Positions 1-11,844 of a DNA stretch of 64,000 nt are shown in pieces. This DNA is from Strongylocentrotus droebachiensis (lineage: Eukaryota; Echinodermata; Echinoidea; Camarodonta; Strongylocentrotidae). Under the pieces are notes generated by a model that worked only from the letters and a program-made list of their open reading frames with translations, made no database searches and was not told the origin of the DNA. Each line of letters begins with the position of its first letter. The first letter of the stretch is position 1. The translations under genes and the position numbers were made by a program. Where the stretch lies: positions 124,001 through 188,000 of the forward strand of contig JAVYIG010001584.1 of the NCBI GenBank assembly GCA_035222895.1. The letters are read 5' to 3'.

Positions 1-3000
1 AGTTTGATCACAAAATGTAAACGCCCTTTTACTCATTGGATGTCATTACATTCGAATCTTTATAGGGTCCGTGATTTAGCAGAAAATGGGAGGCTACACT
101 AATTGTACTGAGTGATTTCTGTCTCCACTTTCATGGAAAAGAAATCAGATAATTGTAACCTATAGAATTTAAGTAAAGAGTTCGTGAATTATTTCCCTTA
201 TTGTTGATCATTCAATGGGTAGTCAGTTAGCATTAACCTGAAAATCAGGAGACTTTGCCCGCATAACGGTCAATAATGACTGCGTCTTTTCCATGCCTCT
301 TTAGGCAAATATCGACAGATTGTCCTATTTTTCGCCTTCTTAACTCCGGACAGCTTGACCATTGACCGGAAATGTAGCCGACAGTATGGTCGCAGATGAC
401 CGTACTGACCGATGCATTCTTGACGATACGATGGCTGACCAATGCTATTAGGTTGTATAGCTGTAATTCGGCTTACCTTAGTTTTCGTTCTGTATTTTTG
501 TTGTTGTTAGTTTCAGAGTATCCAATGATTTGGAATTCGGACTATAACTTCCAATTGCAAAAATTTGTTTAACCTTAATCTGGTGAAATAACAAGAAACA
601 CTGCTTTGATTTTATGATGCATCAAAACAATATTGAAGGAGAAAGCTAAAGTAAAAGTTCGTTTTTTATTTGTACTGCAGATTAATTCATGATAAACATA
701 CTTGAATATGAGCTCACCATAGCATCCTGTTGATACCTCAAATTATTAGAACGATGAGCCTTTTTTTCTTACATAGAATCTTAGAAACATTTGACTCAAA
801 TATAAATATGAATTTCAGCCTTTTTATACCCTTTTCAACACTTTAAGCATTTCTCTTTGATCGTAGACGGCGTTGTTTGGTATAAAATTGAAGCAAACAT
901 GAAGATGATGTACTAATTGAACATATTATTAGCTAGTTGAATTATATAAAAACAGCTAAAATTTTGTGATTTTTGTTTGTATGAAGAAAATACATTGGTT
1001 TTCTTGTTCGTTGCAACTACATTACTTATATTCTTTGTTACAAAAGTTAATGACATTTAGAGGCCACCTAAAGTTTAAATAGCTTTTTAAACTTCATATA
1101 TTCCCTCTTCAAATTGTGTTGCATTTTATTAACTTTCTAATTTTCAAGATTCGCCTCGTTTTATAAAGAAAACGTAAACAAACTGTCAAATGCATAGCCG
1201 CCAAAAATATCGTATTTCATTTTTAGGAAAATAAAAATATAACCATATTATTAGGCGGTAATTTTTCATAGAAAATTTGAAATCATTGTAATCCTCATAA
1301 AATGATCAACACTAGAGTTTATCAATTGCATGTCTTTTTCATTTAATTTTATGAATTTATTTCTCAAAATTTCCTTTTTTATGTCACAATTACGGACAAA
1401 TGTGTATATAATATCACAGGGACAGTGTAAATCATTATGAAAATTCAATCACAAAAAAAAATTAAAAAAAGAAGTAGTCATCGTCTTTTAAAAATTAATA
1501 ATAAGTTTTCAAAATACTCATGAACCCAAATAGAAACAAGTCAACATAGTGTTGCCGTTGAAATTGTTATATCAAATTCTTGTATCATGCAAATCTCAGA
1601 ATTACCAGATTGTTATATTGTCGATATAAATATATAGATGTGAACAAAGGCTCAAATCATATTAATACCACAATCCCCCCTCCCCACCCTCTACTCCAAC
1701 TTTAACGTCCTACTATTCGTGTTAAAAGCATTAGATAGGATTGTCTTGTAGGATCATTGACAATTATTAACATCATAAGGTCTTTTTCAGCGAACCTAAA
1801 TAAATTTCTTCGTCTCATTTCAGCGGCCCGTTCAATATAAAATAAATATTTTGTGAGTGACATAATTTTCAATGGTAACAAATTTCAAAAGATAAAAAAA
1901 AATAACGTGTGGAAAGTTTAGTATGAATGAAACAATTGAATTGGTGATCATTCTTTCAAATGTTGTAATCAGTTTAATTTTAGCCATCAATATTTTCCTA
2001 CGGCAATGGCTCGAATAGTGATGACTATAATGAATAGATAAACAGATCGATGGAAACAAGTTTATTGTTAAGGCGGAAATAATGGCCACCAAAGGCTAGG
2101 CGGATAGCACCGATTTGCTCTGTGTTAATGAAAAGAGTTTTTCTTCAAGATCAATACAAATAAATGGTGAAAGTAGGTTATTTATCTGCATCATTTCAAT
2201 TTCAAATAACTTGTAAAATCGAAGTCGCGCAGCTGCGAGGACATATTAAAGGCCTATGCACGGTTTATTTTCATTGTCCTATATACTCTTTGGAAGTGTT
2301 AAAGTGTCGAAAGGCTTCGACTGTTTTTATTCTAGCTTTAGACAATACACAATATTTTGAACTTTTAATTTCTTTTAATAGACAGAATGATATCTTTGTA
2401 TTTTTCTGTCACATTTTTTTCTTTTGATAAAAAAACAATTTAATACTGCATCTATATCAAAAGTGCCAGTAAAATTAAAATATAGATAGACCTTTCCCAT
2501 TCATAGATGAAAGTAGACAATAAACGTTCAAGAAATAGAAATTATTTTAATTGAATTTGCCAATAAAGATATATTACAGTGTTTTCGATTGGTGTTCACG
2601 AATTTGAGGTGGTATAAAGGACATTGTCAAAAAAAGGGTAGTCAATAGTATATCCCGGGCACGTAGGAGGACAATATCACATGGTTAACGTTCTCATTAC
2701 AAAGCGTTTTATTATATGACAATGAATATATACTTTCTTGATCATTAAGTATCCTATTCACCCAAAAGCACATGAAATAAATAAGAAGCCCTTTGCACAA
2801 TTTCCTCTTAGTTACTAAGTAAGGAATACAAATTAATTTGTGATAAGTATATTGGTAAGATTAATTCCTGTAAATTAATACTCAAATGAGTTTCATCTCA
2901 GATGGTTTCTCTTGAAACCAATATTCGTCTACATGTGTTCGCTGTTGAGTACGTTATTTGAATATATATCTCTTTCCCCCCTCTTTTTTTAAATAGAAAG

Positions 3001-3230
3001 ACCGGAAATAAAGCTATAACAAAATATAGTACTAATGAATATTACTCATGCAAAATGTCAAGAAAACTAATATTAAATCAGAGAGAACGCATAATCTATC
3101 AGAATGTATTTCACAAGATGTTATAAGAAAATAATTATAGAAACTATGAGAAAACTGCATGTCGAATTACTATGTCCGTTTACAATTAATATAAATAACA
3201 GTTCTTGAATTGAACTCCTTTAAACAAAAT
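1..3230. other. AT-rich non-coding DNA, no gene recognised
   Basis: No open frame here resembles a known protein; the longest is under 90 codons and has no domain-like composition. The stretch has long A/T runs, short T-rich tracts and a C-rich patch near 1675-1700. I see no convincing promoter, exon with matched splice sites, tRNA or transposon ends. It could be intergenic, or intron of a gene whose exons lie outside the window. Confidence 0.5.
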
Positions 3231-3314
3231 TATCATGAGCAAAAGTTGGAAGTTCACCCTATATGAGGTTCATATTTTAGAAATGAGGATTTCCCTCCTC
3301 CCTCTTTCTTATCC

Positions 3315-3535
3315 TACCCTGATCATCATTGTCGTCCTCATCATTATTATCATCAAAATCAATAATACCGTGAACATTATCATTGTCATCATTATCATGA
3401 CGTTCACCTTCATCTTTATAATTGTAATTTGCGCTGTCACTATCGTCCTCATCATAATAAAAACTATCATCGACATCATCATTATCATCATCATTATCAT
3501 CATCATTTGTCGTCATCGTCACCATCATCATTAAT
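3315..3535. repeat. Imperfect ATC/ATT trinucleotide microsatellite
   Basis: A tract of interrupted ATC, ATT and GTC triplets. Because the period is three, it stays open in several frames on both strands and yields artefactual Ile-, Met- and Asp-rich reading frames. The same triplet forms a longer array at 26876-27390. The flank to about 3720 still carries scattered ATC triplets. Confidence 0.85.
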
Positions 3536-4450
3536 CAATCCACACTATCGCGTGTGATCATGATCAATACCAAAGATGATACAAAACCACCACATCATCA
3601 CCTGATACCTATCACGTGATCATCTTCTCCCTTTCATCGCTCTAATCGTCATCTTCCACTTCACCCATTGATCGCCTCATCCTCCTCATCATCGCCATGA
3701 TATCCCGTCTTCTCCTCCCTTCTCCTGACCGGTTGTCTGAGGTTAAGACCATCTAATTCCCTTCAGATTAGTCAAAGCCTCACTACATCCGCGCAAACAT
3801 AACTCCAGGCGATCGCCTCACATCGCGACGTGTGCGCACGGGATGAAGCAACGCATTCGCGCCATCTCAACCCCCGCTCAGCGAGCACACACCCCAACTT
3901 CCCCGCCACCATCCCTCTCGTCCAAAATAATTACATTAATGAAAATAAAAAGCCGTGAGAGATGCAATATTGTGTAATTATGATGTGATGTTTGTACTTG
4001 AAGCATCAGGGGAAGTGGTTTAGTTGGTATTACAAGTGTTTGAAGTGAATTTGAACGGGCTACGGTAAGGCGATGATCGGTCTGTCTCCCTCGGGCAGGG
4101 AAAGGGGGAAGAATGAAACGACTCAACTGGTCTAATCTACCCTCAGAGCGAAGAAAAGTGGCAAAATAATTATGACATTTTGACTCAATAAGCCTTATTG
4201 ATGGATTGCATGAACTGTTGTTATTTCAGTCCTGTTTTCCTTTCTTATTGTAAAATTGGCCAATGCAACTTAATCAAACTATAGTTTCACAAACTTGAAA
4301 ATAACTATACTGTACGTCGGTGACATAATATAAACACATAGAAACATTAATTCTACACTTTCGACAATGGTATGACATAAAATGATTCTGAACAAAGATA
4401 ACCAAGATATTAATAATGACACAGCATGTTTAAATGATCAGCGACTTCTG
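3536..4450. other. Non-coding stretch with a local CpG-rich patch
   Basis: The segment from about 3690 to 3905 is clearly richer in G+C and CpG than its surroundings (CGCG and CGATCG words near 3790-3870), then reverts to AT-rich DNA. No exon could be recognised. It could be a regulatory element or an old CpG-rich repeat. The sequence alone does not decide. Confidence 0.35.
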
Positions 4451-4454
4451 ATTG

Positions 4455-4535
4455 GTCATAATAATAATAATAATATAATATTTAATTTTATATAGCGCTT
4501 AATACAAATGTCTCTAAGCGCTTTACAAATATACT
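4455..4535 (-). repeat. SINE-like 3' tail, copy 1 (minus orientation)
   Basis: A TAA-repeat tract runs into a short core containing TATATAGCGCTTAATAC and CTCTAAGCGCTTTACA. The same core, in the same orientation, is at 24748-24826. Its reverse complement (AAAGCGCTTAGAGACA) occurs near 63251. I read these as 3' ends of a short interspersed element with an ATT-type tail, truncated at its 5' end. The assignment to a SINE family is inference. Confidence 0.65.
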
Positions 4536-5498
4536 ATTACCCCGGTCAATGGATTCAGTGCATAATATCTGTTTACCCATAATATTCTAATATTCATAAT
4601 ATTCTCAATTTTTTCAATTTGTTTCTTACACGGGAAGGATATTGTAGTTTTAATTTGTTGGAAGTTACAATCTAACCCTTGAACTATGTTTATGCGTCCA
4701 AATTTATTGAGCGTTATTCTTAAATGCTAGAGAGATCAAAACCAAAACTTTCCACTTCTACAAAAAAAAAATTTGCCTGGTAGCCCGTAAATTACTGAAA
4801 GAAAGAAAATATATACAATGCAATGAAAATATAACTTTTCGAGATGATATTTATTCATTGTTGTTTACAAAAATGTCTCCTTTCTAAAATTATTGTCACC
4901 CCAATTATTTTCTCCTTAATTTTAGCAATACTTTAAAAAACAAAACATGAAATGTACCTTTAAGGAAACAAATGCATCCCAACTGTCACCTACCCGAAGC
5001 AAGGATCACCAAACTGAGACTATTTATCATTTTCTGAAGCCAAATAATGATAATGATACAGGCATTTGATATTGTATTTATTTTCCTTCAAAACTCAACC
5101 CGGTATATCATGATCTTTCTCGGAAGCAAAGTAGACAGATAAGAGAAAAGGAGATGGATGTTTAGGGAGGATAAATGGAAGATAGAAATCTTTTTTTTTT
5201 AGGAGGAGAGTGAGGGGGAGGGGGAGGGTGTCATGGGAGTTGAAAGACAAAGCTTTGAATGTGGAATCATCGGAGAGAGGAGCTTGAAGCTTGACAAAAG
5301 TTTTTAAAGAACATTTTCGGATGCAGTTCTAGACTGTCCAGCGTAATACTCATACTCATTACGATTTAGATTTTAGAGTCATGTCTAAAAGAAAAATACT
5401 GCTACAAGCAAAGGTACAGTTTTGATTTCATTTCTTCTTAAATACGGTTATGAAAGCGTTTAATGATTTAATGCTTTATTGTAAGAGTACTAATTTTG
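4536..5498. other. AT-rich non-coding DNA
   Basis: No coding potential is seen. It contains an A-run near 4761, a T-run near 5191 and a purine-rich G/A segment at about 5200-5230. No inverted-repeat ends or splice-bounded exon were recognised. Confidence 0.4.
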
Positions 5499-5534
5499 AA
5501 AATATTCTTCTGATACGGATCAGAAGAATATTTT
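5499..5534. repeat. Perfect inverted repeat: 16-bp arms, 4-nt loop
   Basis: The left arm at 5499-5514 begins AAAATATTCTTCTGAT and the right arm at 5519-5534 is its exact reverse complement; the loop is ACGG. No flanking element boundary is visible. It could be a remnant of a small foldback element or a cruciform-prone site. Confidence 0.85.
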
Positions 5535-5641
5535 GCGTTTATCTCGTAGCTTGATAAATGCAATTTGATTGGAAAGATTCTTACTTGACTCTTTTTCCTC
5601 TGGTCGTTGACTTCAACAAATTATCAAAAGGTTTCATGCAA

Positions 5642-5740
5642 GGTTGGAGGAAGGTTTTCCACCCCCCCCCCCCCACCCCCCTCGACTTTCAGTTTTGCCC
5701 GAGCCCTTTTGTGATGAAGGTGGCTACGCCAGTCATTCAG
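5642..5740. mobile_element. Possible decayed hAT-type MITE end
   Basis: A C-tract at 5661-5683 is followed at about 5721-5737 by GGTGGCTACGCCAGTC, which resembles the right end of small hAT-like elements whose termini read CAGTGGCGTAGCC on the other strand. No matching left terminus or target duplication was found, so this is weak. Confidence 0.3.
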
Positions 5741-5871
5741 GTCAGGCAGGTTAGATAAATGGCCGCGAAGAAGACAACTGTCACAATCCAAACAAATAAT
5801 GACAGTCAACTCAGGCGTAGCATCCTTGACAAATAATGACCTCTGACCTCTACTCACATTCATTATTTCCT

Positions 5872-5970
5872 ACCTCTCTCTCTCTCTCTCTCTGTCTCTC
5901 TTTCTCTCTGTCTCTCTCTAGCTCTGTCTCTCTCTCTCGCTCTCTAACTCTGTCCCTCTTTATCTTCCTT

Positions 5971-6008
<38 letters not shown>

Positions 6009-6068
6009 GCGCGCGCGCACACGCACACACATACCAACACGCGCGCGCGCACACACACACACACACGA
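5872..6068. repeat. Compound (CT)n/(CA)n microsatellite
   Basis: An interrupted CT tract switches near 5987 to CA and GCGC dinucleotides (alternating purine-pyrimidine, potentially Z-forming). The plus-strand open frame across it is Ser/Leu/His/Thr-rich and is an artefact of the repeat. Confidence 0.9.
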
Positions 6069-6224
6069 ACAATCACTCAAACTCTTTCTCCATTTTTTAA
6101 ATATTTGAATAGTATTTGTATTATTATTCATTTTATTTTATTGCCAATTTGTTCTTATTTGAAAGCTCCGGCAGAGTATTGATGAACGCATCCCCCGATC
6201 CGTTCCCTAACACACCCACTAAAC

Positions 6225-6690
6225 ACCCATTGCAGATTAACCAAGCACCTTCTCCACCCTTTCAATATTAACCAAGCACCTTCTCCACCCTTTCAATATT
6301 AACCAACCCCCTTTCCTACACCCTTCATGAATAGCCCAGCCCCCTTTATAGTAGTCCAATTCCTTACTGTACCGATTAGCTCAACCTCATTTCCGCACCC
6401 TTGAAGAATAATTAATCTATCTAATCCCATCCCATCCCCCACACCTAAAGGATTAATCCAAACCACTCCACCCTAACCGATTAATCCAAACCCCTTTTTA
6501 CATCCTTTAAGGATTAACCAAACCCCTATCCCCCACACTTATCGATTAGCCCAACCCTCTTCCCCACCATTAACGATAATTTCAACCCCCTCCCCCACTC
6601 TTACCGATTAATAGTCCAACCCCCTTTCATTACATGATTACCCTTACCCGAGTTACCGATCATTTCAACCCCCTTCCTCCACCATACCTA
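6225..6690. repeat. Diverged C-rich minisatellite, unit about 33-36 bp
   Basis: Two almost identical units beginning ATTAACCAAGCACCTTCTCC lie next to each other at about 6236-6302. They are followed by many degenerate copies with a core like CCGATTAACCCAACCCCC and a C-rich second half ending in CACCCTTA. I estimate 12-15 units. The strand is strongly C-rich and G-poor throughout. Confidence 0.75.
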
Positions 6691-6699
6691 CTAAACTCG

Positions 6700-9318
6700 C
6701 GCAGTATCAATTTATCGCTCTAGCCGCACTTCACAACAACACATATCTCAAGTGCTTGTACTTTTATGAACTCTGTCACGAAGCTGAAGCCGAGCAGCCC
6801 CATTAGGCACCGACTTCTAACGCCAAATTCTCTCCTCCAAAAAAGTGCATTTACACTTTTATTTTCCTTTCTTTCTCTTCATCCTTAGTCCTTCTACCAA
6901 GCAAATTGTGCCATCTTACCTGTTGTTTTGTGTGCTTGATCGGGAATAAGAAAGAAAGGGAAAAAAAGAGGGAGTAGCAAAACTATACTTTCCAAAAACG
7001 CCATATTTTGCGCGCCAGTGGAACCCTCTTTTCTCCCGAGGCTGGTCTTTCTGCCATCCCTTGCGGCTATAAGCAGGGGATTTTGCTTGAACACTAATAT
7101 TATCAAGAATAACAAGGTTTTAACATTAATGAAAATGCTCTCGGGACATATCACATTTCTGCTTAATCACCTCCAGAAACAATGTCCCCATCTATTGATA
7201 GCATAATATGAGTCTTGTGGTATTTTGCTTTTGTTCAGTAACTCCTTTGTCGGTAAAATTACTATTGTGTAACATACAACAGATTTGAAGATTTTGCATC
7301 CAAATCTAACCGCCAACTTGAAACTCCATCTCTCCCCCTCTGTCATTCTCTCCCTCTTTGTTGCTATGTCTCTCTTTTCCCATTTAAATATAATTATTTC
7401 CCTCTTTTTCTCTCTTCCCATTAACTTAAGTGAATCTCTAAGGAATCAATTGATATTTAAGTATTTCTTTCTGACTGAATTGAAATGATGGATTATTTCT
7501 AGCTCAATAAGTCCAAAAGAAACCTCTTGAAAAATGAAGTGTTGAAACAAATTGAGCGCTTGCATGGGTGCACATGGAATATAATTGTATTGATATTATG
7601 TTTGGAGATTTCATTCTTATAATATAGATATATCATTAAATACGTGAATTAAACAAACTTTTAAAGCAATTTTAGGCCTGAAAATGAACTGTTTGGCTTT
7701 TGGTTTCCTGATAAATTATGAATATGATTTTTGCTTAATGCTTGGATAGTAAATTTGTGCTTTGACGGAATGTATTACTCAAGAAAAAAGCTTTCGCACT
7801 TTTAGAGACTTACTATTTTATTTTTTGAAGGCGCCTTTTAGTGTATTGTTGAAATTAACTTTATTGATAACACAACGTGCTAATTTCAATAAGCTGTTTC
7901 AATCTTATGAAATATATCACAAAGTTAAGTATTATTAAGGATAGTAACGGACAAATAATATAAATCATTTTACAATATGTTTTGAGGGAAATACGGGTCG
8001 GATAAAAGAGCGCCCAGCAGAAAATGCATTTGTATGAAATATAATATTGTATAAACTAAATCCGTTTACCAATAACATGAGTTTGAATTCAAAGGGACAA
8101 ACCGATGCCTTAAAATATATTAATAGACCAGGTTATGGTAACTGTATCATGTGTATGTTTGCAGTGTAGCGACTTGCCAATAAAACTATGGACAGGAGTA
8201 GCACCGTAGAATGTTGTTCGAATTTATTCAAAATAATCTGGAAAACGCGATTAACTTACACATTGTAGCAGTCAACAAATGATTGTTGAATTTTGAAGAA
8301 AAAGGAAATAGTATTCGCAGTAATTAATTACTTTACGTCTGCTTGGTTCGGATCGGTGCGAAGGGGTATGAGACGCGCTACTTTTAAGCCGATAGTGGCG
8401 GCGGGGATGCTGATATGAAGCCGGGTTGGGTGGCGTTTATTCGTGTATCCATTGATGTTGTTGTTCATGATAAATCATCCTCAAAGATATATGTTTCTAG
8501 CAAGGATCAAACACGAAATATATCGTGGACAATGTACAGACGGCCATTAGACCGACATTATTGCTTACAGCATCGGGAGAATGCCGGGCAAGATGTGGTA
8601 CCCATTGTGCCTGGCCATAAAACTCCATGAGGTCCCGTATAGGTTTGGTGGTGGGGTGGTAGGATGGTGATGTCGGAAAGAAAGGTTTAGAAAGGACTTG
8701 AGAGAATAATTACAATGCAATATGTGGTCAGGGCTACGGCTGTGGCAGCGTGCACGCATGTAAATTACACCATCTTAATAATAATGATCGTTTCAACTTA
8801 AGAGCATATACTAGTATCAAAGTAATCATTATATTGCAATTATGATTGCTCAGCCATAGTTATTACTGTATAACTCGAAGTGAATTAGCCACGTGCGATA
8901 ATGAAATGTGATTTGTGAGAATAGAGACAGATGACTCGAACAAGTATAATATAATCTCATGTAATAACGGAACCATTGATGACTTATAACGAAATGAAAT
9001 TGGAGTACATTCTTGTATATTTGTAATCATGGGAAGTTTATAGTTATTATGTTGTTGCCACTAACGGATACTGCTGATAATAATCAGCTAATGTAATTTG
9101 TTTCATTTTATTCTACAATGAAATATTCGGACAAAACGTCGGAAATGTTACGTTTATATCATTATGAAATTGAAAATTACATTGATTACACACACATATG
9201 AGAAAAACAGAACAGTTAACATTATTGGAAAGTTGCAATATATACGGAATATATATGTTTTTGAATACTCATAAATTGGTAATCAATGCATTGGTGTCGA
9301 ATTCCCAATGTCTGTAGA
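6700..9318. other. Non-coding DNA, no gene recognised
   Basis: No exon with matching splice sites or a known domain was seen. The frame at 8415-8630 (71 codons) lies in a locally CG-richer patch (about 8345-8660) but has no recognisable motif. The 6900-7200 part contains only short overlapping frames on both strands. Otherwise ordinary AT-rich sequence. Confidence 0.4.
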
Positions 9319-9446
9319 CCTCAGTCATACGGCCAATCCGACTTTATACCGACTCCAAATCGATCTATTCTTGGCCAATGGGGGTAATGCAATTGTTTGT
9401 TCGGTCCCTGGTCGGTCTGGTGTTGGTCTTTTTGGTGTGGCTGGGA
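9319..9446. mobile_element. Short inverted-repeat element, family A, copy 1 (~128 bp)
   Basis: It begins CCTCAGTCATACGGCCAATC and ends GGTGTGGCTGGGATTTTA, so the two ends are approximately reverse complements (CCTCAGTCACAC type). A second copy with the same internal order of motifs (CCGACT, ACTCCAAA, TTGGCCAATG-like, ATTGTTTG, TCGGTC, GGTCTGGTGT) is at 58518-58647. Two matching copies of similar length with inverted ends support a MITE. The superfamily is unknown. Confidence 0.65.
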
Positions 9447-9736
9447 TTTTACGAAGTAAAAACCAATCAGAATACAACATTCCAATTCAGCCCAAACTTG
9501 GTAGTAAGACTGGAACCCCAATTTGATAACATCCGACACCACGATTGCTGGTAGAACGCTACCAAGAGAGGGTTTGTTACTGTGACCAGCTGGGAGTAGC
9601 ACAGACATCGACCTTACAAATGCACTTTTTTATTTAGGCTTTTATCACCCGCCGTTTTCTTGCGAGAAATATGAATTGATTTTTTTTTTCTCTTTTACTT
9701 TTGAAGGTGCACTGTATGATTTTGCGATTGAATGCA

Positions 9737-9738
<2 letters not shown>

Positions 9739-9778
<40 letters not shown>
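9739..9778. repeat. (AG)n microsatellite
   Basis: About twenty uninterrupted AG units, followed by non-repetitive sequence. Confidence 0.95.
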
Positions 9779-9780
<2 letters not shown>

Positions 9781-11811
9781 GGTAATATTGGCGTAAAGAT
9801 CTCTCATGCCTTATCGAACCGCGTGTTAGGCACATCAAACGCCCACAAAAGGTGTCAACTTAACCGGGGGCTAAGATTCAAGTACCCAAATTGCAGGTGA
9901 AACGCACTTTTTCCTCTCACTGTCTCTTGTCATAGCTCTTTTACCTCTACACCCGTGTACTTTTTGCACCTTCTATTCCGCTTCTCCTTAGATACTTTGA
10001 AGAAATCACCCACCAATTTGTGTCACGCCCATTTTCTGAAGTGCCCCCCTCCCTTACCCCCTCCTCCCAATGCTTCTTCTACTCTTAGTACCGCACGAAT
10101 GTGTTTTGATGCACAGAGTGCCCCTTCCCCTTAGGGTCTCTAGTCGGATCAGGACGAGGACATACAACAAAAGTACAGCCGAACTTTGAGAGTGGGGTTC
10201 CCAGACCCGAACGAACTTGGGCTTGTTTTCCACTGCGGGCGTAGGAAATTGTTATTAATTTGCGTTTAGTTTCTCTGCTCATGCGTGAACGCATTTACTA
10301 TGCGTGCAGCGACAAGACATTCAATTAGTTCTGTGATTTAACTGTAGGTTGCCCCTCAGCTATTTTGTCGCTCTCTCAACGTGTTGAGAGAAAGAGATGG
10401 TGAGAGAGAGAGAGAGAGGGAGACTTGAAGATCAGAGGTGGAAGACCCCAGCCCCAGTCCCAGCCGACGCGACTCGTTGATACACGCACGTGAGGGGCCC
10501 GACCACGTCCGCCATGGCTGGGGCGGCACGCTTGATGTTTACCCGAGCCCCCCGCTCACCAGCTCGAACAACACCCAACAAAACCTTCATAAAAGAACTG
10601 TATTCACCTCTTTCATCCGCTCACAGTTCTTTTCTTGTATTAACTAATTGTTCACATTTGACTGGACCTATGTAATGGTAGGATTAAGAAGGAGTAAACG
10701 ATAGAGGGAAAGAGAGAAAATGGAAGAAGAAAAGGGGCATATAGAAGGTTTTGCCAGGTGTAGTTTTTGTGGCTTGTTAGCCTAAATATAAAACCTCAAT
10801 TGTATTGGATTAGTAATGATTACATCGCATCGTTATACTCAATCTCATCATCAACGACTATCGACCGATTTAAGAGGTTTCTTTGGGGTAGTCAAAATCG
10901 CTTCGAGGTCTTTGTAACCTAATGAAAGGTGATTAATATAAAAAAAGAAAATTGCCAATTCATTAGTTCAACTTCAAAATGAAGTTATACATTGCCATCC
11001 TTTGACACCTGAAGCAACAGGCTTTGATGTGAATATTCCAAGGACAAAACACACTAATTGATTTTTTTTTTAACAAGTTTATAGCAAACTTCCGACACCT
11101 GAGCAGGTTAAAAAGTACATTCACGTTAGGATGTTTTGTCACGTCTCATTCCAAAGATAATGTTAGTATTTAATCAAATAGAATAGGAGCCGTATAAACA
11201 TACTAAGAGCCTGGTATCATTTTCAATTTTATTCCTGTCATTACAAATGTTCACCTTTCGATCTATACGTTTCAAGCTATTTATCTGTTTAATTTCTTGT
11301 TTTCACCTCCTCACCTATTTTTGTTCATTATGAACGTTTGTTTATTCACAGCTGTTTTTTGTTGGTAATTTGTTTTCTTCTTAGGTTATTATCATGTTCA
11401 GGATTACATGATATTTCTCACTTCCCACACTAAAGAAATGATTACAATGATTACAAAATATAGACCACATGTCTTGAGGTTGCATTAAAGGCGGAATAAC
11501 ATTAACTCTTATCGTGCCAAGAACACTGTTCTGTGCATGCGCTGGCGTGCCACACTCACATAATTGGGTTTCTGGTGGCTTGCCATGCACACATAAACGC
11601 TCATTCGCTCGCGTGCCACGGACACATTTTCGTGCATAAGTACACACGCTAATTGAACCTACCTTAAATTAACATGGCACACAGAGGATTAGTGGCGGGC
11701 ACAATAGGGATTATCACTGTGGCACTGGGTGAATTGAATGGGGGCAGCTTAAGAGTTAAATGTATATCTTACCATCAGCCATGGCGAGTTGTTTTTTAGA
11801 GGGCTTTTGTT

Positions 11812-11844
<33 letters not shown>

